From the NCBI GenBank assembly GCA_002722515.1, contig PBMH01000039.1:1-46640 (forward strand): a stretch of DNA of 46,640 bases, in the 5' to 3' direction. This document shows positions 25,817 to 34,687 of the stretch, in pieces; position 1 is the stretch's first letter, and each line of letters begins with the position of its first letter. Below the pieces are notes generated by a model. That model worked only from the letters and a program-made list of their open reading frames with translations, did no database searches and was not told the DNA's origin. Both the position numbers and the translations under genes were made by a program. The DNA is from Alphaproteobacteria bacterium (GTDB lineage: Bacteria; Pseudomonadota; Alphaproteobacteria; UBA6615).

Positions 25817-26518
25817 ATGGCCCGACGCATCATAGATCTTAGCCTCGACATTGAGGACAACATGCCGTCCCATAAGCTCTTCCAGAGCCCGGTCTATCTA
25901 AAGGCTATGACCCATGAGAACACCAAGGTGCTAGAGCTTGGTACGTCCGACGACCCCATCACGTTCCAGACCAACTTCATCTCGACACTAGATCACGTGG
26001 GCACACATGTGGACGCACTCCGCCACTTCGATCCCAACGGCGCCTCGATCGATGAGATGCCGATTGATCGGTTTTTCGGTAAGGGCGTTTGCTTCGATAT
26101 GCGCCATGTGGGTGACCTGGGTGACATTGATGTCGCGGATATGGAAAAAGCGGAAGAGGAAGCCGGCGTGAAGGTCGACGGCCACATCATCCTGCTTTGT
26201 ACCGGACTCCACAAACGCCATTACCCGAATCGTGAGGTCGTATTGTCGAACGCAGGCATCACTGTTGCGGCGACCCAGTGGATGTATGACCGAGGTTCGC
26301 GCCTGCATGGCGTCGAGGGTCCGTCCACGGACAAGCCGTCTGACAGCTTGTCTGCCCAGCACCGCATTTGCCGCGAACTTGGTATCAGTCACATGGAATG
26401 GTTAGTCAATTTGGAAGACCTGATCGGACTTGGCGAGTTTGAGTTCTTCGGAGTTCCGCTGCGGTTCAAAGGCGGATCGGGGTCACCGATCCGTGCCTTC
26501 GCTGTCGTCGAGGACTGA
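25817..26518 (+). CDS. Cyclase-family (kynurenine-formamidase-like) metallohydrolase
   Basis: A 233-residue member of the cyclase family (PF04199) with the canonical metal motif: LDHVGTHVDALRHFDPNG matches HxGTHxDxxxHF. Seen also: RRIIDLSLDIEDNMPSH at the start, VDGHIILLCTGLHKR, and GVEGPSTDKPSD, the region holding a conserved active-site histidine or glutamate. The family hydrolyses N-formylkynurenine, isatin and other amides or lactams. GAGGG lies before the ATG. It is flanked by the cupin and the amidase in one tight run. The substrate is inferred to be an amide or cyclic imide, no more. Confidence 0.88.
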   Translation: MARRIIDLSLDIEDNMPSHKLFQSPVYLKAMTHENTKVLELGTSDDPITFQTNFISTLDHVGTHVDALRHFDPNGASIDEMPIDRFFGKGVCFDMRHVGDLGDIDVADMEKAEEEAGVKVDGHIILLCTGLHKRHYPNREVVLSNAGITVAATQWMYDRGSRLHGVEGPSTDKPSDSLSAQHRICRELGISHMEWLVNLEDLIGLGEFEFFGVPLRFKGGSGSPIRAFAVVED

Positions 26519-26537
26519 TCGCGGGGAGACGGATTAA

Positions 26538-27944
26538 ATGGGTCATGATTTCGATTATATGAGCGCGTCCGAACTGCGCCTGCGCATCGGCCGGAAGGAC
26601 ATCTCACCGGTCGAGCTGACCCGTCACGCATTGGAGCGTGCCGAGGCGGTGCAGGCGGATCTAAATCCGTTCTTCGTCATGTTCTCTGATGAGGCCATGT
26701 CGGCTGCTCAGGTGGCCGAGGATGCGGTGATGTCGGGCGGTGCGCTGGGGGTATTGCACGGTCTGCCTATTTCGGTGAAGGATTTGATTTCGGTCGGCGA
26801 TGCGCCATTCGCCTTCGGCTCGAAGGTGATGGTTGAAAACATCGCGCCTGATGATGCACCGGCGGTTGGTCGTGCGCGGACGGCTGGTGCTATCGTAATT
26901 GGCAAGACCACTACCAGCGAGTTCGGCTGCAAGCCGGTGGGGGATTCCCCGCTGACAGGGGTTACCCGAAATCCTTGGAACCGCGAAAAAACGCCCGGTG
27001 GGTCTAGCGCAGGCGCGGGTGCGTCCATTGCTGCAGGGGTTACGCCCATTGGGCTCGGTACCGATGGCGGTGGGTCGATCCGTATCCCCTGCTCGCTTAC
27101 CGGGCTCGCCGGGATTAAGGGTAGCTTTGGTCGGGTACCGGTCTGGCCGACCACTGCAACCCCCACACTCGCTCATGTCGGGCCTATGGCACGTAATGTG
27201 CGCGACGCGGCTTTGCTGTTCTCGGTTATTGCGGGGTATGACGCGCGCGATCCTTTCGGGATCGCCGGGGACGCACCCGATGTGCTTGCGGCCTGCGACC
27301 AATCGGTCGCGGGCATGCGTATCGCCTGGAGCCCGACCCTCGGTTATGCCAGGCCCGACCCTGAGGTCGTTGAGATCGTCGGGGCGGCGGTCCGCAAGTT
27401 TGAGGATGCTGGTGCCCATGTGGAGCAGGTTGATGATGTGTTTGTGGAAGATCCGGCAGACCTCTGGTCGGCGGAATTCTATGCAGGCGTCGGCATCAAG
27501 CTGCGCGCTGTGCTTGAAGGTCAGCGCGACATGCTCGACCCGGCTGTAGCCGACATTCTTGAGCCTGCCCTTGGTCAGGAAATGCGTGACTATTATACCA
27601 AGGTGTTCGAGCGCTATGTGCTGCGTGAACGCATGGCGAAACTGTTCGAGAAATATGACGCACTGATTTCACCGGTCCTGCCGGTCAGTTCCGTTGATAT
27701 TGGGGTGAATGTACCGCCAGGATACGAAGACCGGAACCTTGTCTCGTGGGTTTACTATACCTATCCGTTCAACCTTACAGGCCAACCCGCTGCGTCCGTT
27801 TGCGCGGGGATTGCGGCCGACGGAATGCCTGTGGGGCTTCAGGTGGTCGGCCGTTATCTGGACGAAACCTCGGTGGTGCGTGCTGCGGCATTTGTTGAGC
27901 GGACACAGCCGCCGGGCTACAATCATAGTGGCTACGACGTTTAA
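26538..27944 (+). CDS. Amidase-signature family hydrolase (intact)
   Basis: A 468-residue amidohydrolase with the complete Ser-cisSer-Lys triad. Seen: GLPISVKDLI (Lys-81), KTPGGSSAGAGASIAAG (cis-serine about residue 156) and GLGTDGGGSIRIPCSLTGLAGIKGSFGR (nucleophile Ser-180). A C-terminal GMPVGLQVVGRYLDETSVVRAA closes the fold. Length is typical. GGGGAGA precedes the ATG. It would hydrolyse a carboxamide to acid and ammonia. It follows the cyclase gene by 19 bases, and its end is 9 bases from the convergent TauD gene. GatA is unlikely because no gatB or gatC is present. Confidence 0.9.
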   Translation: MGHDFDYMSASELRLRIGRKDISPVELTRHALERAEAVQADLNPFFVMFSDEAMSAAQVAEDAVMSGGALGVLHGLPISVKDLISVGDAPFAFGSKVMVENIAPDDAPAVGRARTAGAIVIGKTTTSEFGCKPVGDSPLTGVTRNPWNREKTPGGSSAGAGASIAAGVTPIGLGTDGGGSIRIPCSLTGLAGIKGSFGRVPVWPTTATPTLAHVGPMARNVRDAALLFSVIAGYDARDPFGIAGDAPDVLAACDQSVAGMRIAWSPTLGYARPDPEVVEIVGAAVRKFEDAGAHVEQVDDVFVEDPADLWSAEFYAGVGIKLRAVLEGQRDMLDPAVADILEPALGQEMRDYYTKVFERYVLRERMAKLFEKYDALISPVLPVSSVDIGVNVPPGYEDRNLVSWVYYTYPFNLTGQPAASVCAGIAADGMPVGLQVVGRYLDETSVVRAAAFVERTQPPGYNHSGYDV

Positions 27945-27953
27945 CGAAGTACG

Positions 27954-28988
27954 TCAGGCCGCCGCGGCCCGCTTTGGGATGCCTCCTAGTTCTACGAGCT
28001 GGTAGCGCTCGTCCAGCACCGGGGCGAGTGGCCTTCGTTTGTAGTCGGGAAGGGCGACCCAGACACGTAGGAGATGCCGCTTAAGCGCGGGGTCGGCATA
28101 GTCCTCATATGCTTGGCGGGCGTGTAAAATCGTGTGGTTATTAATGAACTGCATGTCGCCTGGTTGGAAGTCCATCATTAGGCGAAGTTCTTTGCGGTTG
28201 GAGATTTCCTGAAAGACGTCTAGTGCTTCGCGCTGAATATCACTGAGCGCTAGATCCTCACTGTAGCGGGATACAGACTCCATGAAGGAGCGGTTGGTGA
28301 TCCGCGCGGCGAGCTTTCCATCATGCGCCGTGATCATGGGAATGTCGTACCAAGGCTGATCCCCGTCGGGGTGATCACCGCGCCAGTCCACATGGAAGGG
28401 CGCATACATTACGTCCAAGAGGTCTGGTCGTTCGGCTAGCATCACATTGTGAACGGTGGGCGCGCTAACTAGGTAGCTTGTGCCGCCGGACTTCGCACCA
28501 CGCAGACAGAACAGACCTAGCACATCAACCGGCAACTGGTCGCAATGAAAGTCCAGCCGGTTCCTGGTTTGGTAGCCGCGTGCGTTTGGGTCGTCGAGGG
28601 TTTTGCCCTCGTCTGTAACATGGCCGAGAAGGTGTCCGCGCCCGTTCTGAGAGACCGGCGTGCCGATATGACTGCTGATACCCCAGTAGATCAGCTCGCA
28701 TTCCTCATCCGTATACCGCTCACGCGGGATGCCGCGTATCAGGATAACGCCCAGCCCGTTCGAGACTTGGCCCATCAATTTACCCAACTGCGCCCGCAAT
28801 GTCGGGAGGGGGAAGCCCTCGGCGGAGAATGGAATCTCGCGGCCGGCCAATTTCACGGCTAGTAGCGCGGCGTCGATCTCGGCAATCTCGCCGGTTCCTA
28901 GCTCATACAGCCAGCTTTTATCGTTCTGGACTTTCGGGCCCAACCAAGCATCCGGGGAAGTGATTTCCTTTCGAATGATTTCAACCAT
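27954..28988 (-). CDS. TauD/TfdA-family Fe(II)/2-oxoglutarate dioxygenase
   Basis: A 344-residue non-haem iron oxygenase. Seen: LDFHCDQLPVDVLGLFCLRGAKSGGTSYLVSA holds the HxD iron ligands in the family's usual setting. NNHTILHARQAYEDYADPALKRHLLRVWVAL holds the distal histidine and the arginine that binds 2-oxoglutarate. An N-terminal GLGVILIRGIPRERYTDEE is typical. Length is in the range of gamma-butyrobetaine or TauD-like enzymes. GAGGATTAGG lies upstream of the ATG at 28988. It is divergent from the TAXI-TRAP operon and convergent with the amidase. The hydroxylated substrate is unknown. Confidence 0.87.
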   Translation of the reverse strand: MVEIIRKEITSPDAWLGPKVQNDKSWLYELGTGEIAEIDAALLAVKLAGREIPFSAEGFPLPTLRAQLGKLMGQVSNGLGVILIRGIPRERYTDEECELIYWGISSHIGTPVSQNGRGHLLGHVTDEGKTLDDPNARGYQTRNRLDFHCDQLPVDVLGLFCLRGAKSGGTSYLVSAPTVHNVMLAERPDLLDVMYAPFHVDWRGDHPDGDQPWYDIPMITAHDGKLAARITNRSFMESVSRYSEDLALSDIQREALDVFQEISNRKELRLMMDFQPGDMQFINNHTILHARQAYEDYADPALKRHLLRVWVALPDYKRRPLAPVLDERYQLVELGGIPKRAAAA

Positions 28989-29240
28989 GACCTAATCCTC
29001 GGGACTCAAAATCGAAAGGGAAATCATATCGGTATCTGTGTCTCACCCGCAACGAGGTGATAGAGGATCATTTTTGGGGACAGCGTTTTTTTCAATAATT
29101 TAACCTCACAAATTAGCTTGATATGCGGCCATCGTGTCGCCATTGTTCGTACAAGAAAAACGGATCCGGGTCCGTGAGGATGCCGGTAACCATTTCGTGT
29201 AATTTTGAACTCGCATGAGTTCTGTTTAGGGGAGGAATCC

Positions 29241-30230
29241 ATGAAAATAGTAACGACTCTTATTGCCGCTGTTAGTTTGGCTGCAGCTGCGTCTGCGGCG
29301 CAGGCGGGGGAATCATATCGTATCGGTGGCGGGCCAGCCGGTGGCGGCTGGCATCCGTCGGTAAGTGCTGGCGCCCAGATGCTGAATACCGAGGTTGGTG
29401 ATAAGTACAAGTTCAACTACTCGCCGTCGAACGGTTCTGTCGACAATGTCCGCCGCACCGCTTATGGCAAGTTCGACACGGCTTGGGGTCATGTTGGTCA
29501 GGTCTTTCAGGCTTGGAACGGCGTGGGCCTCTTCAAGGAAGATGGCAAGCTTCAGGACTTCCGTATCATCGCCAACGTACGCAAGCAGTCGCAGATCGTT
29601 GCGGTGCTCGCCGACAGTCCAATTAAGTCTTACTCGGACATGAAGGGTAAGATTGTAAATTTGTTGAACAAGGGTTCGGGTTCGAACGTCAACTGCCGTA
29701 ACATCATGGAAGGGGCTGGCATCCTCGGTGACATCGAAACCCGAAACTTGGGTTTTTCGGACTCCGCACGTGCTCTTGGCGATCGTCAGATCGACGTGTT
29801 CTGCTCAGCTGGGGCGCCGTTCCTCATCCCTGCGTTGACGCAGTTGTCGATCACCAAGCCTGTACGTTACATCAGCCTGACGGCTGAAGAGCAGGCCGCG
29901 GTCATCAAGAAAAGCCCGTTCTATGCCGCTGTCACCATTCCAGTGCAGGGCGATGTGAAAGGCATGACCGATCCGGCACGTTCGATTGCTTATGATGTGT
30001 ATTGGCTCGCCAATAAGTCCATGTCGGACGGGGCCATTACCGCGATGTTGGAGACGACTGCTGATCCGAACAATCTAAAGAAGCTTGCGGCAGTTGCAGG
30101 CTACTGGAAGACTTTGAACGGCAACTTCGAGAACCTCAAGGCTCTTGGTATTCCGCTTCATCCGGCGGCCGAGGCTTACTGGAAGAGCCGTGGTTTCAAC
30201 ACTGCCGGTGTTCCGGTCAAGGCTTTCTAA
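29241..30230 (+). CDS. TAXI-family TRAP transporter solute-binding protein
   Basis: A 329-residue periplasmic receptor of the TAXI type. Seen: the signal peptide MKIVTTLIAAVSLAAAASAA followed by QAGES, the mature start YRIGGGPAGGGWHPSVSAGAQML, then NGSVDNVRRTAYGKFDTAWGH and KGKIVNLLNKGSGSNVNCR, as in glutamate/glutamine-binding TAXI proteins. GGGGAGG before the ATG at 29241 fixes the start. A strong hairpin and the fused permease gene follow. Some family members bind glutamate or other small dicarboxylates, but the ligand here is unknown. Confidence 0.9.
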   Translation: MKIVTTLIAAVSLAAAASAAQAGESYRIGGGPAGGGWHPSVSAGAQMLNTEVGDKYKFNYSPSNGSVDNVRRTAYGKFDTAWGHVGQVFQAWNGVGLFKEDGKLQDFRIIANVRKQSQIVAVLADSPIKSYSDMKGKIVNLLNKGSGSNVNCRNIMEGAGILGDIETRNLGFSDSARALGDRQIDVFCSAGAPFLIPALTQLSITKPVRYISLTAEEQAAVIKKSPFYAAVTIPVQGDVKGMTDPARSIAYDVYWLANKSMSDGAITAMLETTADPNNLKKLAAVAGYWKTLNGNFENLKALGIPLHPAAEAYWKSRGFNTAGVPVKAF

Positions 30231-30268
30231 TTGAGAAGGTCTTATGCCTAACATGTGAGTGAATGCTG

Positions 30269-30305
30269 CAGGGCGCGGAGAGGAGGCAATCTTCTTCGCG
30301 CCTTG
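30269..30305 (+). terminator. Intercistronic stem-loop between TAXI gene and TRAP permease
   Basis: Bases 30269-30283 pair with 30291-30305 (15 pairs, three of them G-U) around a 7-base loop. The structure starts 39 bases after the binding-protein stop and ends 57 bases before the permease ATG. No T-run follows. It is probably a stabilising or partly terminating structure that makes the binding protein more abundant than the permease. Confidence 0.6.
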
Positions 30306-30361
30306 TCTTCATACGTCACCAAAACTCAAGTCAGGGCGGCAAAGCCTCGGGGGCACAGAAG

Positions 30362-32851
30362 ATGGCCATCACGACACTCTCTGTATTGACCAAAGTCGGC
30401 ATCATCGCCGACGAAATGACACCGCCGCGCAGCTTGGCCGGCTTTGTGCGTCCGATATTTTCGGTAGTTGCCGTTGCCTACGCTTATTTCTTTATTCACA
30501 TTTCTTTTTTCGGTCCGCCGGTTGAAGAAGTGTTTCGTGGAACTTTCGTGCTCGGGGTAGCGGTTATGTCGCTCCTGGCGTTTAAGAACCGTCAACAATC
30601 TTTCCGCAAACAGGCTGTTTGGCTCGATGAGATGTTTGCGATCATTAATCTTGCCATGCTTGGAGCTGCGATCGCCATCTGGACCCATTGGCAGTTCGGT
30701 GATCATCCTGCGCGCTGGTTCCGTTATTTCAACGATGATGTCCAGATGATCGGGTTTGTCGGAGCGGCATTCGGGATAGCGTTGTATATCGTTGAGGGCT
30801 ACCGCGAGAAACGCGGTGACGGTTTCACCATCTCCGATATTCTCTATCTAGTCTGTATTGTTATTTCGGTCCTGTGGTGGGTCGAGAATGTTCAAGATCT
30901 GAGGATTGCGACAGGCCGCCCAATTCCGGTTGAGCTCTTCATCTACTCCGTAATGATGGTCGCAGTCAGCTTCGAGATTGCGCGCCGTATTGTCGGCCCG
31001 CTGATTCCGTTACTCGGCTTCCTGTTCTTTATCTATTCGTTCGAGGATGTTGGCCAGGCGATGCCTGGACTTCTGAACCATCCCGGTTATCAGGCCGAGG
31101 AGGTTATGGATTTCCTGATTGCCTCGACCGAAGGCATGTTCGGGCTCATTACCAACGTGTTTGCCACATTTATTGTGATCTTCGTGATCTTGGGCGCATT
31201 CCTAGAGAAGACTGGGCTCGGCGCCGTGATTATTAACACCGCATACCGGGTTACCGGCGCGAAAACCGGTGGACCGGGTCTCGCTGCCGTCGTTAGTTCG
31301 GGCCTTTTTGGTATGATCTCGGGTAGCGGTGTGGCCAACGTCATGACGACGGGCACCCTGACAATCCCCTTGATGAAGCGTGTCGGCTATCGACCCGCTT
31401 TTGCCGGGGGCGTCGAGGCCGCTGCCTCGACGGGCGGCGCCTATATGCCGCCGATCATGGGAGCAGGCGCGTTTCTTCTAGCTGAGCTCACCGAGACCCC
31501 GTATTTCGATATCGTCAAGATCGCCGTGATCCCGGCCGTTCTCTATTATCTTTCGGTTGGGTTGATTGTTTATTTCCGTGCTAAGCGCGACCGCTTGCAC
31601 GGTGTACCGGTAGAGGAGCTGCCGCGTTGGGTGGATATTGTTCCGCGCCTGCATCTTCTGCTCCCTATCCCCGCGATGGTCTTTTTCCTGGTGATAGGTG
31701 ATTCCCCATTCTTGGCCGCGGCCAAGACGATCCTTTTGATCCTAATGTTGAAGCTGGTCGATCTTCTGGTCTCGATACCCACGATAAAGTCAAAGTCCTC
31801 CTGGAAGCCCTATCTTTTGATCTCCGTCATCGTGGGTGTTCTCGTCTTTTTCTTCGGGATGCAGGTTGGTGCTCCGTTTAGCTGGTTCGTCGAAGATTAC
31901 GTGGGAATTGGCTTCGGTGACGCGGCCTATTGGGTTGTCTTCACATTCATAGTTCTTAAGGTTGGCGAGTTGATGCTCTATGGCCGAGATGAATCTGCAG
32001 CGGCCGATCAGGCGAGCCAGCCGAAGAACGAAAACATGATCGGCGTCAGCATGGATGATAAGCCGATGACCGGCCTTCTTGACGTGTTATTCGAGATGGT
32101 GCGGACCATCTGGGTATCTCTCGAGGCGGGCGCACGTAATACTCTTGTGGTGAGTTGTATCGCTGGGGTGCTGGGTATTCTCCTATCCGCAGCGACTAAG
32201 ACCGATCTGCCGAGCACGATCGGCGGCGTTTTAATATCGGCGAGTGGCGGCATTCTGCCGATCACGATCGTTCTGATCATCATCGCCGGATACATCATCG
32301 GCATGGGGCTACCAATCGTTGCAAGCTACGTTTTGCTGGCGATTTTCTCGGTTGGCGCATTGGTCGAGCTGGGCGTACCAAGCTTAGCTGCACATATGAT
32401 CAGCTACTGGGTCGCGGTGGTTAGTGCTGTAACGCCGCCGGTGGCGCTGGCAGCGTTTGCCGCTAGTTCAATCTCTCAGTCAGATCCAGTGGCAACTGGA
32501 AACCAGGCTTTCAAGATGGCCTCTACGATTCTGATCATGCCGTTCCTTTTTGTGTACACGCCATTGCTACTCGACGGTACGACCATGGAGGTTACGATCA
32601 CGGCGGCAGCTTGTATTTTCGGTGTGGTGGGCTGGGCGATCTTCCTGGAGGGATTCGGAAATGGTCGCCTGATCCGCCCGCTAGCAGGTCTCGTGGCGGC
32701 ATGCCTGCTTTTGCCGACCGGGGCCATTATGTCGCTGATCTTTGGCCTCGACAGCCCGCTGCTGTATGAGTTTTATGCGGTCGGCGCATTGTTGACAGTC
32801 ATCCTGCTTGTGATGCTCTGGCGAGATAAGTTGTTTGTATCCGATGTGTAG
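30362..32851 (+). CDS. Fused TRAP transporter permease (4TM/12TM, DctQ-DctM type)
   Basis: An 829-residue inner-membrane protein that partners TAXI receptors. Seen: an N-terminal DctQ-like part with several hydrophobic segments (about 30-210), then the DctM-like part with GLITNVFATFIVIFVILGAF, SGLFGMISGSGVANVMTTGTLTIPLMKRVGYRPAFAGGVEAAASTGG, MPPIMGAGAFLLAELT, and SAVTPPVALAAFAASS near the C-terminus. Two large DctM halves are separated by a polar linker near residue 560. The ATG at 30362 follows the intercistronic hairpin. It probably uses a sodium gradient. Confidence 0.92.
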   Translation: MAITTLSVLTKVGIIADEMTPPRSLAGFVRPIFSVVAVAYAYFFIHISFFGPPVEEVFRGTFVLGVAVMSLLAFKNRQQSFRKQAVWLDEMFAIINLAMLGAAIAIWTHWQFGDHPARWFRYFNDDVQMIGFVGAAFGIALYIVEGYREKRGDGFTISDILYLVCIVISVLWWVENVQDLRIATGRPIPVELFIYSVMMVAVSFEIARRIVGPLIPLLGFLFFIYSFEDVGQAMPGLLNHPGYQAEEVMDFLIASTEGMFGLITNVFATFIVIFVILGAFLEKTGLGAVIINTAYRVTGAKTGGPGLAAVVSSGLFGMISGSGVANVMTTGTLTIPLMKRVGYRPAFAGGVEAAASTGGAYMPPIMGAGAFLLAELTETPYFDIVKIAVIPAVLYYLSVGLIVYFRAKRDRLHGVPVEELPRWVDIVPRLHLLLPIPAMVFFLVIGDSPFLAAAKTILLILMLKLVDLLVSIPTIKSKSSWKPYLLISVIVGVLVFFFGMQVGAPFSWFVEDYVGIGFGDAAYWVVFTFIVLKVGELMLYGRDESAAADQASQPKNENMIGVSMDDKPMTGLLDVLFEMVRTIWVSLEAGARNTLVVSCIAGVLGILLSAATKTDLPSTIGGVLISASGGILPITIVLIIIAGYIIGMGLPIVASYVLLAIFSVGALVELGVPSLAAHMISYWVAVVSAVTPPVALAAFAASSISQSDPVATGNQAFKMASTILIMPFLFVYTPLLLDGTTMEVTITAAACIFGVVGWAIFLEGFGNGRLIRPLAGLVAACLLLPTGAIMSLIFGLDSPLLYEFYAVGALLTVILLVMLWRDKLFVSDV

Positions 32852-32988
32852 AGATTCAGTGCGCGCCTATCGGGCATGCGTCGTCAGGCGTTGTGTCGTC
32901 GAGTAAGGACGTCTAAGAATCTTGACGTGTAATAACTAAGAACGATTCCGATAGAAGGGATCGAGATAACATTCAGGGGAACCATGAG

Positions 32989-34671
32989 ATGGTGAAAATG
33001 ACTGGCGCACAGGTGATGGCCGATATGCTCAAAGGCTACGGCGTCACACATATTTTCCACGTACCGGCGGTGCTGCGCACCACCATGGTCGAACTAGAAA
33101 AGCGTACAGATATTAAGCGCCTGCATGTTCACTCCGAGGCCACGGCCGCCTATATGGCCGACGGCTATGCCCGCGCCAGCGGTAAACCCGGTGTCTGCAT
33201 GGCCCAGGTCATAGGTGCTCTGAATCTTGCGGCTGGTTTGCGCGATGCCTGGCTGGCTAAGGCGCCGGTGATCGCTATGACCGGCGGCCGCGATCCGAAG
33301 ACTAAGTTTCGCGGGGTTTACCAGGAGGTGGACGACGTGCCCGCCTTTGAGCCGGTGACCAAGTTCAATGCCACCGTGGACGAGGTTGATCGCTTCCCTG
33401 ACATGGTCCGCCAGGCCTTTCGCGAGGCGACTACCGGGACTCCGGGGCCAGTCCATCTGCAGTTCCGGGGTAACGAGGGCCAGATTGACTCCGAGGAGGC
33501 GGACATGGAAGCGATGGTTGAGGAGGCCTTTGCGCAGGCTCCCGCCTATCGCCCGGAGCCGTCTGAGGATTCACTTCGTGCGGCAATGGCGGCGATCGAG
33601 AGTGCCGAACGTCCGGTTATTGTCGCCGGCGGCGGGGTTAGCGCGTCGGGCGCTCAGGCCGATGTGGTGGCTCTTGCCGAGCGCCTGAATATCCCGGTCG
33701 CGACCTCGCTCAACGGTAAGGAAACCATCCCGGCAAATCATCCGCTGTCGGTGGGCGTAGTTGGCACCTATTCGCGTGAAAGCGCCAATATCATCGTCAA
33801 CGAAGCCGACCTTGTGATCTATATTGGGTCCTCGACTGGTGGCATGGTGACGCACTTCTGGGCGGTCCCGGAGATCGGTACGAAGGTTGTGCATATCGAT
33901 ATTGAACCGACTGAAATAGGCCGCAACTACCCAGTTGTAGCCGGGGTCCAGGCCGACGCGAAAGTCGCGCTGACCCGGATGCTTGCCATGACAAACGCTG
34001 AGTCTGCGGGTCGCCGGACTGCTTGGGCAGCGCGCGCGGCGGAAGCTGATCAGCAGTGGCGCGACAAGTATAATGATCTGCTGACTTCGGACGAGGTGCC
34101 GATGCGCCCCGAGCGCATCTGCAAGGAGTTGAGTGATCATCTGCCGAGCGATGCCATCGTCGTTGCTGACACTGGTCATACCGGGATGTGGATGGGTGGC
34201 ATGTTTGACCTAACCTCGCCTGATCAGAGCTATATGCGCTCGGCCGGACATCTCGGCTGGGCGTTCTCGGCGGCCCTGGGTGCCAAATGCGGCGTGCCCG
34301 ATCGCCCTGTCTTCTGTTTTACCGGCGATGCGGGCTTCTGGTACCACATCGGTGATGTAGAGACGGCGGCGCGTTGGGGAATTAACACGGTGACTTTGGT
34401 AAACAACAACTCCTCGGGCAATCAATCCAAGCGCGGCTTCGACCGCGTGTATGGTGGCGAGCAGACTGATGAGGCACGCAAACTTTGGCAGTTCACCGAC
34501 GTCAACTTTGCTCGGATCGCAGAAGAAATGGGGGCTGTTGGTATCCGCGTCGAGAAGCCGGGCGAGGTTGCGGGTGCTATCCAGCAGGCCTTTGAAGAGG
34601 CCAAGACCCGCCCCGTCATCCTCGATGTTACCAGCGACCTGAACGCTTTGGCGCCACTCGCGGTTAGCTGA
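32989..34671 (+). CDS. Thiamine diphosphate-dependent enzyme (acetolactate-synthase-like)
   Basis: A 560-residue ThDP enzyme. Seen: RLHVHSEATAAYMADGYARASG with the cofactor-activating Glu-50, TGGRDPKTKFRGVYQEVD, the central domain starting ERPVIVAGGGVSASGAQAD, and the ThDP motif GDAGFWYHIGDVETAA...NNNSSGN (residues 446-474). Alanine replaces the second glycine of the usual GDG. The FAD-binding features of true acetolactate synthase are not evident and no regulatory subunit lies nearby, so a decarboxylase, lyase or ligase of the oxalyl-CoA/sulfoacetaldehyde/benzoylformate kind is more likely. CAGGGGA precedes the ATG. The next gene follows after 16 bases. Confidence 0.87.
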   Translation: MVKMTGAQVMADMLKGYGVTHIFHVPAVLRTTMVELEKRTDIKRLHVHSEATAAYMADGYARASGKPGVCMAQVIGALNLAAGLRDAWLAKAPVIAMTGGRDPKTKFRGVYQEVDDVPAFEPVTKFNATVDEVDRFPDMVRQAFREATTGTPGPVHLQFRGNEGQIDSEEADMEAMVEEAFAQAPAYRPEPSEDSLRAAMAAIESAERPVIVAGGGVSASGAQADVVALAERLNIPVATSLNGKETIPANHPLSVGVVGTYSRESANIIVNEADLVIYIGSSTGGMVTHFWAVPEIGTKVVHIDIEPTEIGRNYPVVAGVQADAKVALTRMLAMTNAESAGRRTAWAARAAEADQQWRDKYNDLLTSDEVPMRPERICKELSDHLPSDAIVVADTGHTGMWMGGMFDLTSPDQSYMRSAGHLGWAFSAALGAKCGVPDRPVFCFTGDAGFWYHIGDVETAARWGINTVTLVNNNSSGNQSKRGFDRVYGGEQTDEARKLWQFTDVNFARIAEEMGAVGIRVEKPGEVAGAIQQAFEEAKTRPVILDVTSDLNALAPLAVS

Positions 34672-34687
34672 TTCGCCGGGTCGCTCT

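Noticed and set aside
32989-34671. Calling the ThDP enzyme ilvB
   Set aside because: There is no ilvN regulatory subunit and no ilvC nearby, the motif is GDA, and the gene lies in a catabolic operon, so acetolactate synthase is not supported.
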